This document shows positions 45,060 to 59,797 of a stretch of DNA of 64,000 bases, piece after piece (position 1 is the stretch's first letter; every line of letters begins with the position of its first letter). Source of the stretch: Bradyrhizobium elkanii USDA 76. GTDB lineage: Bacteria; Pseudomonadota; Alphaproteobacteria; Rhizobiales; Xanthobacteraceae. Both the position numbers and the translations under genes were made by a program. The notes beneath the pieces are model-generated. The model saw only the letters and a program-made list of their open reading frames with translations. It made no database searches and was not told the origin of the DNA. Where the stretch lies: contig NZ_CP066357.1 in the NCBI RefSeq assembly GCF_023278185.1, forward strand, positions 338,732-402,731, given 5' to 3'.

Positions 45060-45433
45060 ACATCCTTTGTGTTACGACCGTCGATATATCACGTCGGTTC
45101 GGGTTCCTGTAGCCGCGCACCTCCGAGCAGTCCTTGCACCGCATGTAGCGCTCCAGTTCATGAACCGGCGTCGCCTTCGGTCGCCGCACGATGTCCAAGG
45201 GCGACGGTCTGGTGCGTGTCGCAGCCAAGGCAGCGCACTTCGAGGTAGCGGTAACCGGCATTAAGCGCATCGCCGAGCGTGGGCGACGGTTGCGCGGGCC
45301 CCTGGAAACCGAGCATGCGCGCGTTCCACGCCGCAACGGCGAGCCGGTCGGCCTCCTTCCGCGCTTCGGTCGCCCGTTCTGCCGCTGCCCGGACCGACCC
45401 ACCGTAAATGGTCTCGCGTGATTTGGTGCCCAT
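45060..45433 (-). pseudogene. Small zinc-ribbon hypothetical protein, frameshifted
   Basis: PTLGDALNAGYRYLEVRCLG then CDTHQTVAL, and in the next frame DIVRRPKATPVHELERYMRC and KDCSEVRGYRNPNRRDI. The two CxxC pairs and the motif order are those of a small zinc-ribbon protein that I recall as frequent in Bradyrhizobium genomes. One indel near 45190 splits it. The first 30 residues (MGTKSRETIYGGSVRAAAER..) are helical and variable. Function unknown. Confidence 0.55.
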
Positions 45434-45824
45434 CGCGCGAGCATCGCCCGGAGGTAGAGCGTCGGCAAGCCGCTACAGCTTGCGGTGGATAACGCGCCGG
45501 GCACAACGGAGGCGACCACGTCCCAAAAGCGGCGGATCAAGCTGCTATCGTTTCCGGGTTTGCACGAGCGTGGTCACGACCACTGCCACCAGAACAAAAA
45601 CAACGACGATGGCGAGTGCTTCAAGGGACCCCATAGCGCTGATCTCCGTCAGGCCGGTCTCTTCCCTAATGTTAATTCATCAGAAGGACGGTCGCGTGCG
45701 ACAAATCGCTACTGTGCGCTTTCGTCTCCGCGCATATCCAATGACGGTCACCACCACGCATCGAGGTCGAGGGCGATGCCGTACTCGATGCTCGACGTAA
45801 TGCGCAGGCAGTGACGGCCTACAC
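45434..45824. other. Gap with one short coding-like tail
   Basis: The only suggestive piece is the plus-strand RIEVEGDAVLDARRNAQAVT then AYT and stop (about 45757-45828), which looks like the C-terminus of a small hypothetical protein whose beginning is lost. The rest shows nothing. Confidence 0.3.
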
Positions 45825-46948
45825 CTAGTACCCACTTTTCTTGGAACGTGAGTCGTGATTCAAGGTCGGGATGATACCCGAAGCAAGAGAAGTCCACCTT
45901 TCGAGGAAAGATCGCAAGGTGCTTGAGGCGTGCTGTCGCTCACCGGTGACGTTGCAGCGCGATTTGAAGCGGGCGCGGATAGTTCTGTTGGCGGCGGATG
46001 GGCGCAGCACCCGGTCGATCGCCAAGGAAGTTGGGGTCCAGCCGCGGATTGTCAGCCTTTGGCGGCATCGCTATGCCGACCATGGCCTTGAAGGGCTGCA
46101 AGACAAGCCGCGGCCTGGCAAGCAGCCGATCTATACGAAGACGACCGACAAGCGGATTCTGAAGCTGCTGGATAAGCCGCCACCGCAAGGGTTTGCGCGC
46201 TGGACCGGCCCCCTGCTGGCCGAGGCGCTGGGCGATGTCGATGTCCAATATGTCTGGCGGTTCCTGCGCAGCCACAAGATTGACCTGGTGGCTCGCAAGT
46301 CCTGGTGCGAGAGCAACGACCCGAACTTTACGGCCAAAGCCGCCGATGTTGTCGGCCTCTATGTCGCGCCGCCGGCGAAGGCCATTGTGCTGTGCGTGGA
46401 CGAGAAGCCCTCGATCCAGGCTTTGGAGCGAGCGCAGGGTTATCTGAAGTTGCCCAATGGCCGCGCCTTGACCGGCCAAAGCCACGATTACAAGCGGCAT
46501 GGCACCACAACATTGTTTGCGGCGCTCGAAGTCGCCACCGGAAAGATCATCGCGACCCATTCAAAACGCCGGCGCCGCGTCGAGTTTCTCGATTTCATGA
46601 ACAGCGTCACCGCGACTTTTCCGAACCGCAAGCTTCACGTCATCCTCGACAACCTCAACACCCATAAAAAGAACGAGGACTGGCTCAAGGCCCACCCCAA
46701 CGTGCAATTTCATTTCACGCCGACAAGTGCGTCATGGCTCAATCAGGTCGAAGTATGGTTTTCCATCTTGCAGGGGCAGTCGCTCAGCGGCACCTCCTTC
46801 ACGAGCCTCAAGCAGCTTCAGGAACACATCGATGCCTACGTCAACGCATACAACGACAGAGCCGAGCCCTTCGTCTGGACCAAGAAAAAGGTCCGTCAAC
46901 GCCGTTTCAAAGGCCGCCGTATCACTCAGCTCTGATTCCGGGTACTAG
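45825..46948 (+). mobile_element. Complete IS630-family element
   Basis: Short inverted ends CTAGTACCC (45825) and GGGTACTAG (46948) flank one intact transposase. TA is present at both edges, consistent with the TA target of IS630. Confidence 0.8.
45871..46935 (+). CDS. IS630-family transposase (intact)
   Basis: A 354-residue Tc1/mariner-type DDE enzyme. The N-terminal helix-turn-helix has RARIVLLAADGRSTRSIAKE and VGVQPRIVSLWRHRYADHGL. The core follows with IVLCVDEKPSIQALERAQGY (Asp), LHVILDNLNTHKKNEDWLKA (Asp) and FHFTPTSASWLNQVEVWFSI (Glu). The end is KKKVRQRRFKGRRITQL. No defects seen. It is not closely similar to the truncated IS630 at 5870-6384 (HYTPKHASWLNMVEIEIG). Confidence 0.93.
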   Translation: MIPEAREVHLSRKDRKVLEACCRSPVTLQRDLKRARIVLLAADGRSTRSIAKEVGVQPRIVSLWRHRYADHGLEGLQDKPRPGKQPIYTKTTDKRILKLLDKPPPQGFARWTGPLLAEALGDVDVQYVWRFLRSHKIDLVARKSWCESNDPNFTAKAADVVGLYVAPPAKAIVLCVDEKPSIQALERAQGYLKLPNGRALTGQSHDYKRHGTTTLFAALEVATGKIIATHSKRRRRVEFLDFMNSVTATFPNRKLHVILDNLNTHKKNEDWLKAHPNVQFHFTPTSASWLNQVEVWFSILQGQSLSGTSFTSLKQLQEHIDAYVNAYNDRAEPFVWTKKKVRQRRFKGRRITQL

Positions 46949-47309
46949 TGCGGAAGTGGTCGGCTCTGCCATAAACCTTCGTATAGGTCCGTGACCCCTT
47001 TAGATGCCCGACGTTTACCTACGTGCAATTGAGCCGCTGATCGCGATCGTCTTAGCTAGGGTATGCGGTAGCGCTCTCGCTATCGCTGCCCTCCTTGGGC
47101 GTTTCCTCCCTAGACTTGGGCCGCTTGTGGCAACGCAGGCGGCCTCTCTTTTTATGTATGTCGTCACGTTCTCCAGAGCAGAATGAGGCCGAGCGGGTCT
47201 GCTCGTGCTTGTCCCGGCGCACCGCCCGTCGCGCTCACATTAGCCCCTCGAATTTTGTACCGATCCGCAACGCAATCTGAAAAATCGCCGGGTCAAATAT
47301 CTTGAAAGC
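46949..47309. other. Gap before the aldo/keto reductase
   Basis: A 60-codon open frame at 47004-47186 would give a hydrophobic peptide (PLIAIVLARVCGSALAIAAL..), but it has no ribosome site or known motif. Nothing else is seen. Confidence 0.3.
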
Positions 47310-48215
47310 GTGCCGTTGCGCGGTTTGGGGTGCATGGCACTGACTGGCATTTACGGCCATATCGCCCGCGATGTTGCCATTGATATCATCCGCCACGCAT
47401 TCGACATGGGTGTCACCCATTTCGACACGGCCGAGCTCTACGGTCCGTTTGTCAACGAAGAGCTATTAGCTGATGCGCTTGGCTCCCGTCGCACCCGTGT
47501 CGAGATAGCCACGAAATTCGGATATCGGCTCGAAGCCGGCAAGATCGCAGGATTGGATTCCCGTCCGCAATCGATTCGTTCAGCCGTGGAAGGGTCGCTG
47601 CGCCGACTGCGGCGCGACTACATTGACGTCCTCTATCAGCATCGCCCTGACCCAAACATTCCGGTCGAAGAGGTCGTCGGCACGATGTCGGACCTCGTGA
47701 AAGAAGGGAAAGTGCTTGAGCTTGGCCTGTCTGCTACCGATATAGAAACGGTGCAGCGAGCGTCCGCAATACACCGGATATCTTTCGTTCAAAACGAATA
47801 CTCCCTTATCCAGCGGCAGCCCGAGCAGGGACTACTTGCCTATCTGAACGGCACAGGCACCGATTTCGTGTGCTACTCACCACTTGGGCGGGGCATCCTC
47901 GCGCGGATACCCGACGTGGAAGCAAAGCGTTCGCCGACCGACTATCGTAACAAGGACCCCCGCTTCGAACCGACACGTCTGGCCGAGCTCAGCCTTGCTC
48001 TCGATCCGCTTTGGGACATAGCGGCTGCTCACTTGGTCAGGCCAGCTACAGTCGCCCTCGCATGGCTGCTGGGGAGGTCACCCAACATCCGGGTCATTCC
48101 AGGCGCTACTTCGGTAGAGCAACTGAATGCGAACTTTGCCGCAGCGTCGGTGCCTCTATCTTCGGAGCAGCGAGTTGCCCTCGATCACCTTATGGTTGCC
48201 CGAGCCGCAGACTGA
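47310..48215 (+). CDS. Aldo/keto reductase
   Basis: A (beta/alpha)8 NADPH-dependent oxidoreductase of 301 residues. It has GLGCMALTGIYG, the catalytic Asp and Tyr in THFDTAELYGPFVNEELLAD, Lys in VEIATKFGYR and His in DVLYQHRPDPNIPVEEVV. It also has FVQNEYSLIQRQPE and the C-terminal NADP-binding PNIRVIPGATSVEQLNANFA. It resembles the YakC/PLP-type reductases acting on small aldehydes. The first strand usually starts some 10 residues earlier; TTG at 47301 or GTG at 47310 are the possible starts and the ribosome site is weak, so the 5' end may be trimmed. It is isolated between an IS630 and an IS256 fragment. Confidence 0.88.
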   Translation: MPLRGLGCMALTGIYGHIARDVAIDIIRHAFDMGVTHFDTAELYGPFVNEELLADALGSRRTRVEIATKFGYRLEAGKIAGLDSRPQSIRSAVEGSLRRLRRDYIDVLYQHRPDPNIPVEEVVGTMSDLVKEGKVLELGLSATDIETVQRASAIHRISFVQNEYSLIQRQPEQGLLAYLNGTGTDFVCYSPLGRGILARIPDVEAKRSPTDYRNKDPRFEPTRLAELSLALDPLWDIAAAHLVRPATVALAWLLGRSPNIRVIPGATSVEQLNANFAAASVPLSSEQRVALDHLMVARAAD

Positions 48216-48464
48216 TTCAGCAAGACTCAACTCTGCGTGCGTTGCCCCGAATTACCATCTACGACTTCTCGCACAATTGCGGGCAGACGAGCTCGCCGCG
48301 ATCTGCTTCGCGCGTCGGGTTGGATTATTCAGCTATCAAGAGAGCTCAGTGATCGGATTCAATGAATGAGTGCGGCAAGTTTCGTCAGCGCTTATTCGAC
48401 GGATATTCGACGACTTTTCGATCCGAGCTCGGTCGTGTCCCCGGATGTGGTGTAGCTCGGTAGA

Positions 48465-48521
48465 GCAAAGCCGCCCGGACGCGCGCCCCCCAATAGCGCC
48501 GTAGCGGGCGGGCGGCTTTGC
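48465..48521. repeat. 13-bp inverted repeat upstream of an IS256 start
   Basis: GCAAAGCCGCCCG (48465-48477) and CGGGCGGCTTTGC (48509-48521), perfect, with a 31-nt spacer. It stands about 65 nt before the IS256 reading at 48588 and may be the element's protective terminator against outside transcription. Confidence 0.6.
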
Positions 48522-48587
48522 GGTGGTCACCGGCAGTTCGCCGGTAGGGTCGGGTTGCTGACACCAACCTGATTCGAGGAACCACCG

Positions 48588-48709
48588 GTGACCGATGAGA
48601 TGATGAACCTCCGCACGCTCGTGGAGAAGACCCCTGATGCCGATCTGTTGCGCGAGATGATCGGCTTTGCCGCCCAGCGATTGATGGAGCTGGAAGTCGA
48701 AGGCCAGAC
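48588..48709 (+). pseudogene. IS256 transposase, first 40 codons
   Basis: From a GTG at 48588 ([20 protein letters not shown] then [21 protein letters not shown]) this is the start of an IS256-family transposase, cut by the GTAAGCG end of IS66 copy B at 48710. It is a different IS256 type from the start at 34953. Confidence 0.75.
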
Positions 48710-48821
48710 GTAAGCGACGTTCGCGTCCCATTCGCAAAGGTTTGGCGTGGGGATTGCAGTCTGTTGATCAACGTGTTTGCAAATCGTTGGCGGGGGGTAT
48801 GGAGGCGGCAACGACGGAGAA

Positions 48822-50454
48822 TTACGAGGTGCGGCCGAACGACCAGGGCAGGAGCTCGTCGATCCGGGACTGCGGGTGACCGGTTGCGATCGCTTTGAGC
48901 GTCGCTTTCATCCAGACGTAGGGCTCCACGCTGTTGATTTTGCAGGTGGCGATGAGCGAAGCTATGCGCGCCCATGAACGACCACCTTCGTCGTGACCAG
49001 CAAATAAACTATTTTTACGCGTCAGAGTCAGCGGCCTGATTTGATTTTCGACGGGATTGGTGTCCATCTCAACGCAACCATCGTCGAGAAACAAGGTGAG
49101 GCCATCCCAATGGTTCAGGAGATAGGCGATCGCCTTGCCCATCTCGCTGCCCGGCGACAGGCGACAGGCGAGCGGCTTGCTCGCGCAGAAACCTCTCGAG
49201 TTCAGCGACGAGCGGCCGTGATCGCTCGTTACGGGTCGTTTGCCGAGCCGGGGCGTCGGCGCCACGGATCTCCTTCTCGATCGCATAGAGTGCGGCGATG
49301 CGCGCGAGAACGGCTTCGGCGATGGGTGAGCCGGCTTTCGGAGTCGCTGCGATGATCTTGCGCCTTGAGTGGGACCAACATGCGGCCAGCCGCAGCGGCA
49401 CGCCGCCTTTGCGCTTGGGCCGTGCGAGCCGATGATAGCCCTGGTATCCGTCGACCTGAAGGATGCCGTCGAAGCCCTCGAGGATGCGCTCAGCATGGTC
49501 ACCACCGCGTCCTGGCGCGTAGTGGTAGACCACGATTGGTGGATCAGCGCCGCCGTGGCCGCGATCGTCGCGCAGGACAGCCCACAGATAGCCGGTCTTC
49601 GTTCGGCCCCGGCCCGGATCGAGCACAGGCGCCCTGGTCTCGTCTATGAACAAGCGGCCCGATTGCTTCATCACGACGCTCATGCGCTCGACCAGCGGCG
49701 CGAGGTGGAAGGCGACCGTTCCCATCCAGTCTGCCAGAACGGCGCGATCGATGAAGATGCCATGCCGAGCCAGAACCTGCGACTGACGATAGAGTGGCAT
49801 GTGCTCGCTGAACTTGGCGACCGCCACCTGCGCCAGCAGCGCCTCGGTGGGGATGCCACCCTCCACGAGATGGGCGGGCGCCGGCGCCTGAGCAACACCG
49901 GTGCAGCCCTTTGCGCAGGCGTAGCGCGGTCGCACCGTCTCGATCACACGATACTGGGCGGCCATGACATCGAGACGGCGGGAGCGATCCTCGCCGATCT
50001 GGACCATCCGGCCGCAGCCGCAGGGACACTCGAGGTTCTCGGGTTCGATCACCTGCTCGATGCGCGGCAGGTGCGCGGGAAAGGCACGGGCAGCGCGCCT
50101 GGTCCGGCGGCTGGACGGCGCCGTGCCGGCGCGGCGCGCACGATCGTCCTGGCGTTCCTGGACTTCGGCGATGGCAATCTCGATGTCCTCGAGAACCAGT
50201 TGCATCTGATCGGGATTGAACTTCTCCGAGCGTTTACCGAAACGTGCGCGCTCGTACTCCTTCACGAGCAGTTCGAGGCGTTCGACGCTCTCTTTGGACG
50301 CAGCCAGTTCACTCTCGACATGAAGGCGCGCCGAGCATTCATCGTCTGCGCGACGACGCTCGGCTTCAATCATCGCTTCCTGCGCGCGGAAGAGCGCGCG
50401 CAAATCGGCGGGCAGCGCTGCAAGACGGGCGGGATCAATGGGGGACGGCGGCAC
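48822..50454 (-). pseudogene. IS66 tnpC (copy B), broken by a 7-bp duplication
   Basis: Identical in order and motifs to copy A tnpC for the first 440 or so residues. After EQAARLSP the extra GACAGGC shifts the frame. The true end (SEMGKAIAYLLNHWDGLTLF, DTNPVENQIRPLTLTRKNSL, with the catalytic Glu) is read in the next frame down to 48822. The main frame ends prematurely at 49069. Confidence 0.9.
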
Positions 50455-50507
50455 ATCCGCAAGCTATCATCCCAAAGCCCCGCGCGAAACAGGTTGTCGG
50501 GTCTGAG

Positions 50508-50864
50508 TCAGTTCGCCGCAGCTGGCGTCGCGACAATCCGTTCGCCCACTCGCTTCCAGTTCAGCCCTTCAAACAGCGCTTCGAACTGCACGCGCGTCAG
50601 ATGCATGACGCCGTCGCTGATCTGCGGCCACTCGAAACGACCATCGCGGCCAAGGCGCTTGTAGACCAAAACGAGGCCCGTGCCGTCCCATAGCAAAATC
50701 TTCAGCCGGTCGGCGCGCTTCGAACGAAAAACCACGATCAGGCCCGAATGCGGATCGAGCCCAAGCGTGTTTTGCACAAGACCGGCCAGCGCGTCGTGCC
50801 CGCACCGGAAGTCAACAGGACGCACAGCAAGCACAATCCGCAGTCCCTGCGCCGGAATGATCAT
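50508..50864 (-). CDS. tnpB: IS66 TnpB (copy B)
   Basis: The same protein as copy A TnpB apart from Phe in VVFRSKRADRLKI, the residue usual in the family. Intact, 118 residues. The stop of tnpA overlaps its start by 4 nt. Confidence 0.9.
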   Translation of the reverse strand: MIIPAQGLRIVLAVRPVDFRCGHDALAGLVQNTLGLDPHSGLIVVFRSKRADRLKILLWDGTGLVLVYKRLGRDGRFEWPQISDGVMHLTRVQFEALFEGLNWKRVGERIVATPAAAN

Positions 50865-51259
50865 GCGCCGCGCTCGATCGCAGTCACGATCTCCGCGATC
50901 CGCACCGCCGACACGTCCGCATCCAGGCGGACCGAAACCTTGCCAATCGTAATCTCGACGGGCCCCTCGCTCTTGCCTGACGCCACTGGATCGCTCAGCT
51001 CGATCGACACGAAATCCGCCGCGTCGTCCGTGACCAATGCGAGCCGGCCAGCACGCGCCAATCTGCGCCACCTCGTCAACTGCTGGGCCTTCACACCATA
51101 ACGCCGTGCGACATCACATACCCGGGCGTCGGGCTTCATGCTCTCGAAAACAGCGCGCCCCTTGATCTCCGCAGACCATAACCGGCCTCCAGAACGCGTC
51201 CGGCGCGTAAGCTTCCCTACAAAGCCATCAGCTTCGGCTTCCTCCCCCGATTGTTCCAT
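50861..51259 (-). CDS. tnpA: IS66 TnpA (copy B)
   Basis: Same as copy A TnpA with one visible change in the recognition region (QQLTRWRRLARAG here, QQLTTWRRLARAG in copy A). About 132 residues from MEQSGEEAEAD; intact. Confidence 0.85.
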   Translation of the reverse strand: MEQSGEEAEADGFVGKLTRRTRSGGRLWSAEIKGRAVFESMKPDARVCDVARRYGVKAQQLTRWRRLARAGRLALVTDDAADFVSIELSDPVASGKSEGPVEITIGKVSVRLDADVSAVRIAEIVTAIERGA

Positions 51260-51357
51260 CGCCTTCAGTCTCCTCTTGGCTCTCTGACCAGCCAAGAATC
51301 GCAGAGCGAAAGCCGAAGCGAAACCAATCAATCAAATGGGAGAAAAGCTCCGCTTAC

Positions 51358-55543
<4,186 letters not shown>

Positions 55544-55544
55544 C

Positions 55545-57000
55545 CCACATGGGTCATGGAGCTATCGCTGAAAGTTGGTGACGGCGGGAATCGGGAAGGC
55601 GGCATATCGTGGGGGTGCTTGACGCCTCCACTTCTCCACCGAAGGAGCGATATGCCGTGTCCAACGATAACGTCACCAAGCTGATTCAGCCAGGAGTGTT
55701 CGACGACCAACTCACCGAAATCTTGCGTAACGGGGCCCGCGCTCTGTTGGCGCAGGCGGTCGAGGCCGAGGTCGCGGACTTTCTCGGCAAGCATGCCGAT
55801 GTGAAGACCGAGGACGGCCAGCAGCGTGTGGTCCGCCACGGTCACCTGCCGGAGCGCGAGGTGATGACCGGGATCGGTCCAGTCTCCGTCCGCCAGCCGC
55901 GTGTGCGCGATCGCGAGGCCGCCGCCGATCCCGACCGTATCCGGTTCTCGCCATCGGTCGTGCCGCCCTACATGCGGCGGTCGAAGTCGATCGAGACGCT
56001 GCTGCCGATCCTCTATTTGAAGGGGATCTCGACCGGCGACTTCTCCGAGGCGCTGGCGGCGCTGCTCGGCAAGGATGCTGCCGGGTTGTCGGCATCCGCC
56101 GTTGGTCGCCTGAAGGACGGCTGGCTCGACGAGTACGCCGCGTGGCAAAAGCGCGATCTTTCGGCCAGGCGCTATGTCTACATCTGGGCCGATGGCATCC
56201 ATCTCGAAGCTCGCCTCGAGGACGAGAAGCAGTGCATCCTGGTGCTGATCGGCGCGACGCCGGAAGGCCGCAAGGAACTGGTCGGCTTCACCGATGGCGC
56301 CCGCGAGAGCGCGCACGATTGGCGCGATCTGCTGCTCGATCTGAAGCGGCGTGGGCTCGACGTGTCGCCGCGGCTCGTCATTGCCGACGGCGCGCTCGGT
56401 TCTGGAAGGCCGCCGGTGAGGTCTGGCCGACAACGCGCGAGCAGCGCTGCTGGGTGCACAAGACCACCAACGTGCTCGCCAAGCTGCCAAAGAGCCAGCA
56501 GCCGAAAGCCAAACGCGCGCTGCAGGAGATTTGGATGGCGGAGTCCAAGGCCACCGCCGAGCTGGCATTCGACGCCTTCATCGAGAGCTACACACCCAAA
56601 TACGAAAAGGCGGCCGACTGCCTCGGCAAGGATCGGGACACGCTGCTGGCTTTCTACGACTTCCCCGCCGAGCACTGGAAACACCTGCGGACGACCAATC
56701 CCATTGAAGCACCTTCGCCACCGTGCGCCACCGCACGATCCGATCGAAGGGTTGCCTGTCCAACAGGACGGCGCTCGCGATGGTCTTCAAACTGGCCGAG
56801 GCCGCGCAGAAAAGTTGGCGTCGACCTCGATGGTCACAACCAGTTGCCAAAACTCGTGCTCGGTGTGACATTCAACGACGGGATTGAGGTCATCGCCAAG
56901 CACGGCTGACCGTGAGCCCAAAACCGCCGCCGCCTGACCGGCCCGGCCGTCACCAAAATTTGGCGATAGCTCTGGGTCATGACGATCGCGCTTCACATCC
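55545..57000 (+). mobile_element. Degenerate IS256-family element
   Basis: One transposase gene with several indels, preceded by about 110 bp of left end (palindromic CGGCATATCG region). It lies directly against the 5' end of the NRPS gene (55543) on the opposite strand and probably removed that gene's promoter. The exact ends are not fixed. Confidence 0.6.
55657..56909 (+). pseudogene. IS256 transposase with several frameshifts
   Basis: It starts at GTG 55657 after AAGGAG (SNDNVTKLIQPGVFDDQLTE). The catalytic part has YVYIWADGIHLEARLEDEKQ (Asp) and LVIADGALG (second Asp), then a frameshift near 56400. It continues AGEVWPTTREQRCWVHKTTN, KYEKAADCLGKDRDTLLAFY and HWKHLRTTNPIE, where the catalytic Glu is reached. 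Another shift follows, and it ends FNDGIEVIAKHG at 56909. Confidence 0.88.
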
Positions 57001-57789
57001 ATGATAAAGCCTTATCTCTGCCACTAGCGTGGCACCCCACTTCAACGGCAGGTCGATTGACCGGCCAAGCCCCCACAATCCGCACAGGATCTGCGACGAC
57101 TAGCGATTAAACTTGGCGGCATGTGATACGCCCGACCGCTTGGCCACCAACTCTGAACATGACTAGAGATACGCCAGCGCATCAGCTAATTGCCTATCTA
57201 AGCCAACACTGACATCCTTCCATCGCCGTCAGCTCCTGAGAAAACTAGGTCCGCACCCACCTGCTGGCGTCGGGATCGCCCCGCTTCAGCTGTAGATTGA
57301 CGCTCGCCAGCTCGATCTGCCACGAATGGCTCGCGGCACCTCTCACCTGGAACGTGGCGCGCAGCACCTCCTCCTTGGCACCGTTGTGGCCAAGTCATCG
57401 CCAGAACTCCAAGCGACATGAGCATGTGAGAGACCTCGCGACGGGTGCGCGCCATGGAAGCGGCAGCATCAGCATGCCATGGGACATGGATAAATCGAAC
57501 AGGGTTGATCTGAACTCTTGGCGGAGTGCAGACCATTGTGATGTGACGCCCACCGTCGCAGCAATCGCCGTGCCAAAGACGTTCTGCAAGCTCTTTCCTA
57601 AAGAAAGATCTCGTCGTTTCGCGCCGAACGCGGAAATACTGCTGTCCAATTGTCGATCTTAGGACATTGACGGCTTGAACCGGACGAGCCGGGGATGTCC
57701 CGGGTTCTGTTGAATTTCTGAAGAGGTCGGCGTTGCCCACCTTGAGCCGGTAGGCTCGGGGTGCTGATTCCACAAAGGAGAGCAACGCC
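57001..57789. other. Unassigned stretch
   Basis: Open frames on both strands (for example minus-strand GTAIAATVGVTSQWSALRQE and RATFQVRGAASHSWQIELAS) look faintly coding but are broken and match nothing I recognise. No start signal or RNA gene is seen. Confidence 0.3.
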
Positions 57790-58440
57790 ATGACGAGAGA
57801 TATCACACCGGCTGGTTGGCCGGCGACCGGGGCTGTGGACGAGGCGTTTGCGGAAGTGCGGGCGAGCTTCGATCGGTTCTGGCCTGGCGGCAGGGATCGA
57901 GGCGCTCGGCATGATGATGGAGGCGGATGTTGTGGCGGCCTGCGGACCGCGCCACGGTCGCGATGCGGCGCGGCGGGCGCACCGTTGGGGCCGAACGCGG
58001 GGACGGGATTGGTTTCCACGGCGGCAAGATCGAAGTCGAGCGCCCGCGGGTTCGGGGGCGTGGACGGCCGCGAGGGTCACGATCCCGAGCTGGGAAACGG
58101 CGGCGCAGGAGGACTGGCTCGGTCGCTGGGCCGATGAACCTGATGCTGATCAATGTGTCGACGCGCCGGTTCGGCCGCGCTGTCCGGCTGCCCGAGGGTT
58201 GACGTGCCCGGCACCGCCCCGATCGGGGGTTCGAAGTCGGGCGGCCTCGCGGAGGTTCGTAGCGCTGTCGGCGGCGCGGCTGGCCGATTTCATGGCTGCC
58301 GATCTGTCCGCGCTCGACCTTCTGGTGGTCCAAATCGACGGGCTGCATCTCGGCGACGATCTCGTGCTGGTCGCCGCGATCGGAGTTGACGGCGAAGGCA
58401 ACAAGCATCCGTTGGCCGCTGGTGGAAGATGCTCGTCCGC
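57790..58440 (+). pseudogene. Second degenerate IS256 transposase
   Basis: Scraps in IS256 order but in alternating frames: MTRDITPAGWPATGAVDEAF then AEVRASFDRF, AAGIEALGMMMEADVVAACG, RKIEVERPRVRGRG-like GFHGGKIEVERPRVRGRGR, and LSALDLLVVQIDGLHLGDDL (first Asp) with VLVAAIGVDGEGNKHPLA. It stops at about 58440; the second half is absent. Confidence 0.75.
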
Positions 58441-58659
58441 CGCGATCCCCAGGAGCGTTGTCGTCTCCTTCGAACTGATCAGCTTTCTTCTACCCACCCG
58501 CAATCTCCCGCTGCCCTACAGGGACTCATCTCCAATGGGCAAGTGGTTCAGAACTAGCCGCAAGGATGCAACCGGCCAGCCGGTTCTTCTACAGATCTCT
58601 CACGAGTGTTCGCCACTTCGTTCGATCTTAGCGTGTCTGGAGGAACAGCTCTTGTTCCG

Positions 58660-59631
58660 ACCCCGGGTTAGCTTGGGTTTGTCGAGTTCGGCAAACAGTT
58701 CGGCGCGGCTTGAGCCGAAGCCACGCATTTGACGAGCATTGAGTTCGTCGACGAGTGTCTTGATGGCGGCGTTGAGCTCGGCCCGGGAAAAGAAGCACTG
58801 ATTGCGCAGCCGGGCCCAGAATCCAGCGCTGGGCGATTTGCACCGCGACCCTCGACCTTCGCCTTGTCTTTTTGGGCGCCGCGGCCGTGCGGCGAGAATG
58901 GCCGTGCCGTAATGGCTCGCCATCTCGGCCATAAGTGCGATTGAGGCCGGGATCGTAGCGGTCGGGGTTGCTGACGGCGGCTTTGAGGTTGTCGCAGACC
59001 ACGAACGTCGGCCGTTCCGCTCAAAAAACGTGAACAAGTTGACGTGGGCCCGGATCCAGTCGGCCAAGCTCTCGCTGGGGCAGGCCTCGGCGTAGGTGTA
59101 GTTTCGAAGCGCCCATCGCCGCGACGAACAGCTTCATCGGCTGCACTTCCCCGGTCAGGGGATCGACGATGTCGATGGTCGCCGGCGAAATCCACGAACA
59201 CCTTCTCGCCGCCCAGATGAATCTGCCGCATCGAAGGTCGGACCCGCCCTTCCAGGCCTCGTAGGTAGTGCAGAACCACGTGTACCCGAAACCGTCGGGA
59301 TTAACGGCGCGATACTCCTCCCAGAGCAGGCGACGGGTTACGTTGCGCCGGCGGAGCTCTTTATCGATGTAGCTCCAGTCGGGCACCGGCCGCTGCGGGC
59401 TCTGAGACGCTGGTCGTGGGGCCGGGAAAAGCAAAAGCTCCAGGTCTTCATCGGTCATTCCCTCCGGAAGCGGCCAGCTCAACCCAGCAGAGCGGGCGCG
59501 GCTCAGGTAGCTGTGCACAACGCCGTTGCTGACGCCCACGCTCCGCGCGATGGCCCGCTCTGGCAGGCCTTGAAAATGTTTTAACCGAGGACTTCCTTGA
59601 TCCGGCGCATCGACAATCTCTGGGTAGGCAT
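58660..59631 (-). pseudogene. IS21 istA, left inverted copy, truncated and frameshifted
   Basis: The N-terminal part is MPTQRLSMRRIKEVLRLKHF then QGLPERAIARSVGVSNGVVH. Scattered over three frames follow DWSYIDKELRRRNVTRRLLW, QIHLGGEKVFVDFAGD and LADWIRAHVNLFTFF. It ends in [12 protein letters not shown] at about 58665 and is cut there. It is an inverted near-copy of the istA starting at 61631, with a different set of indels. Confidence 0.85.
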
Positions 59632-59710
59632 TGGACTTCCTCGTTAACCACGAGGTCATCCCTAAGCCGGTTGAGTTGTCGGCCGAAGCGCTGCAGGCTC
59701 CGAAAGCCTT

Positions 59711-59788
59711 GCTCACGATCCCGCGAAATCGTTGCTCACGATCGTCTGAAATCTCTGCTCACGATCCCCTGAATCCGCGCTCACGATC
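59711..59788. repeat. Four GCTCACGATC iterons at an IS21 end
   Basis: GCTCACGATC at 59711, 59734, 59757 and 59779 (spacing 23, 23, 22). This is the inverse of the array at 61472-61550 and marks the outer end of the left IS21 copy. IS21 elements typically carry such multiple transposase-binding repeats near their ends. Confidence 0.85.
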
Positions 59789-59797
59789 CCCCGAAAC

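Larger units (their letters stand above)
48710..51357 (-). mobile_element. IS66 copy B (2,648 bp)
   Basis: Almost identical to copy A (35005-37645) and in the same orientation. It is 7 bp longer because of a tandem duplication of GACAGGC near 49157-49170, which breaks tnpC. Its left end cuts an IS256 gene and its right end cuts the NRPS gene. No target duplication links the flanks, so at least one side was reshuffled after insertion. Confidence 0.92.

Noticed and set aside
47004..47186. A 60-residue hydrophobic open frame
   Set aside because: No ribosome site, no conserved motif, and it stands between an IS630 end and the reductase gene; hydrophobic frames of this size arise by chance.
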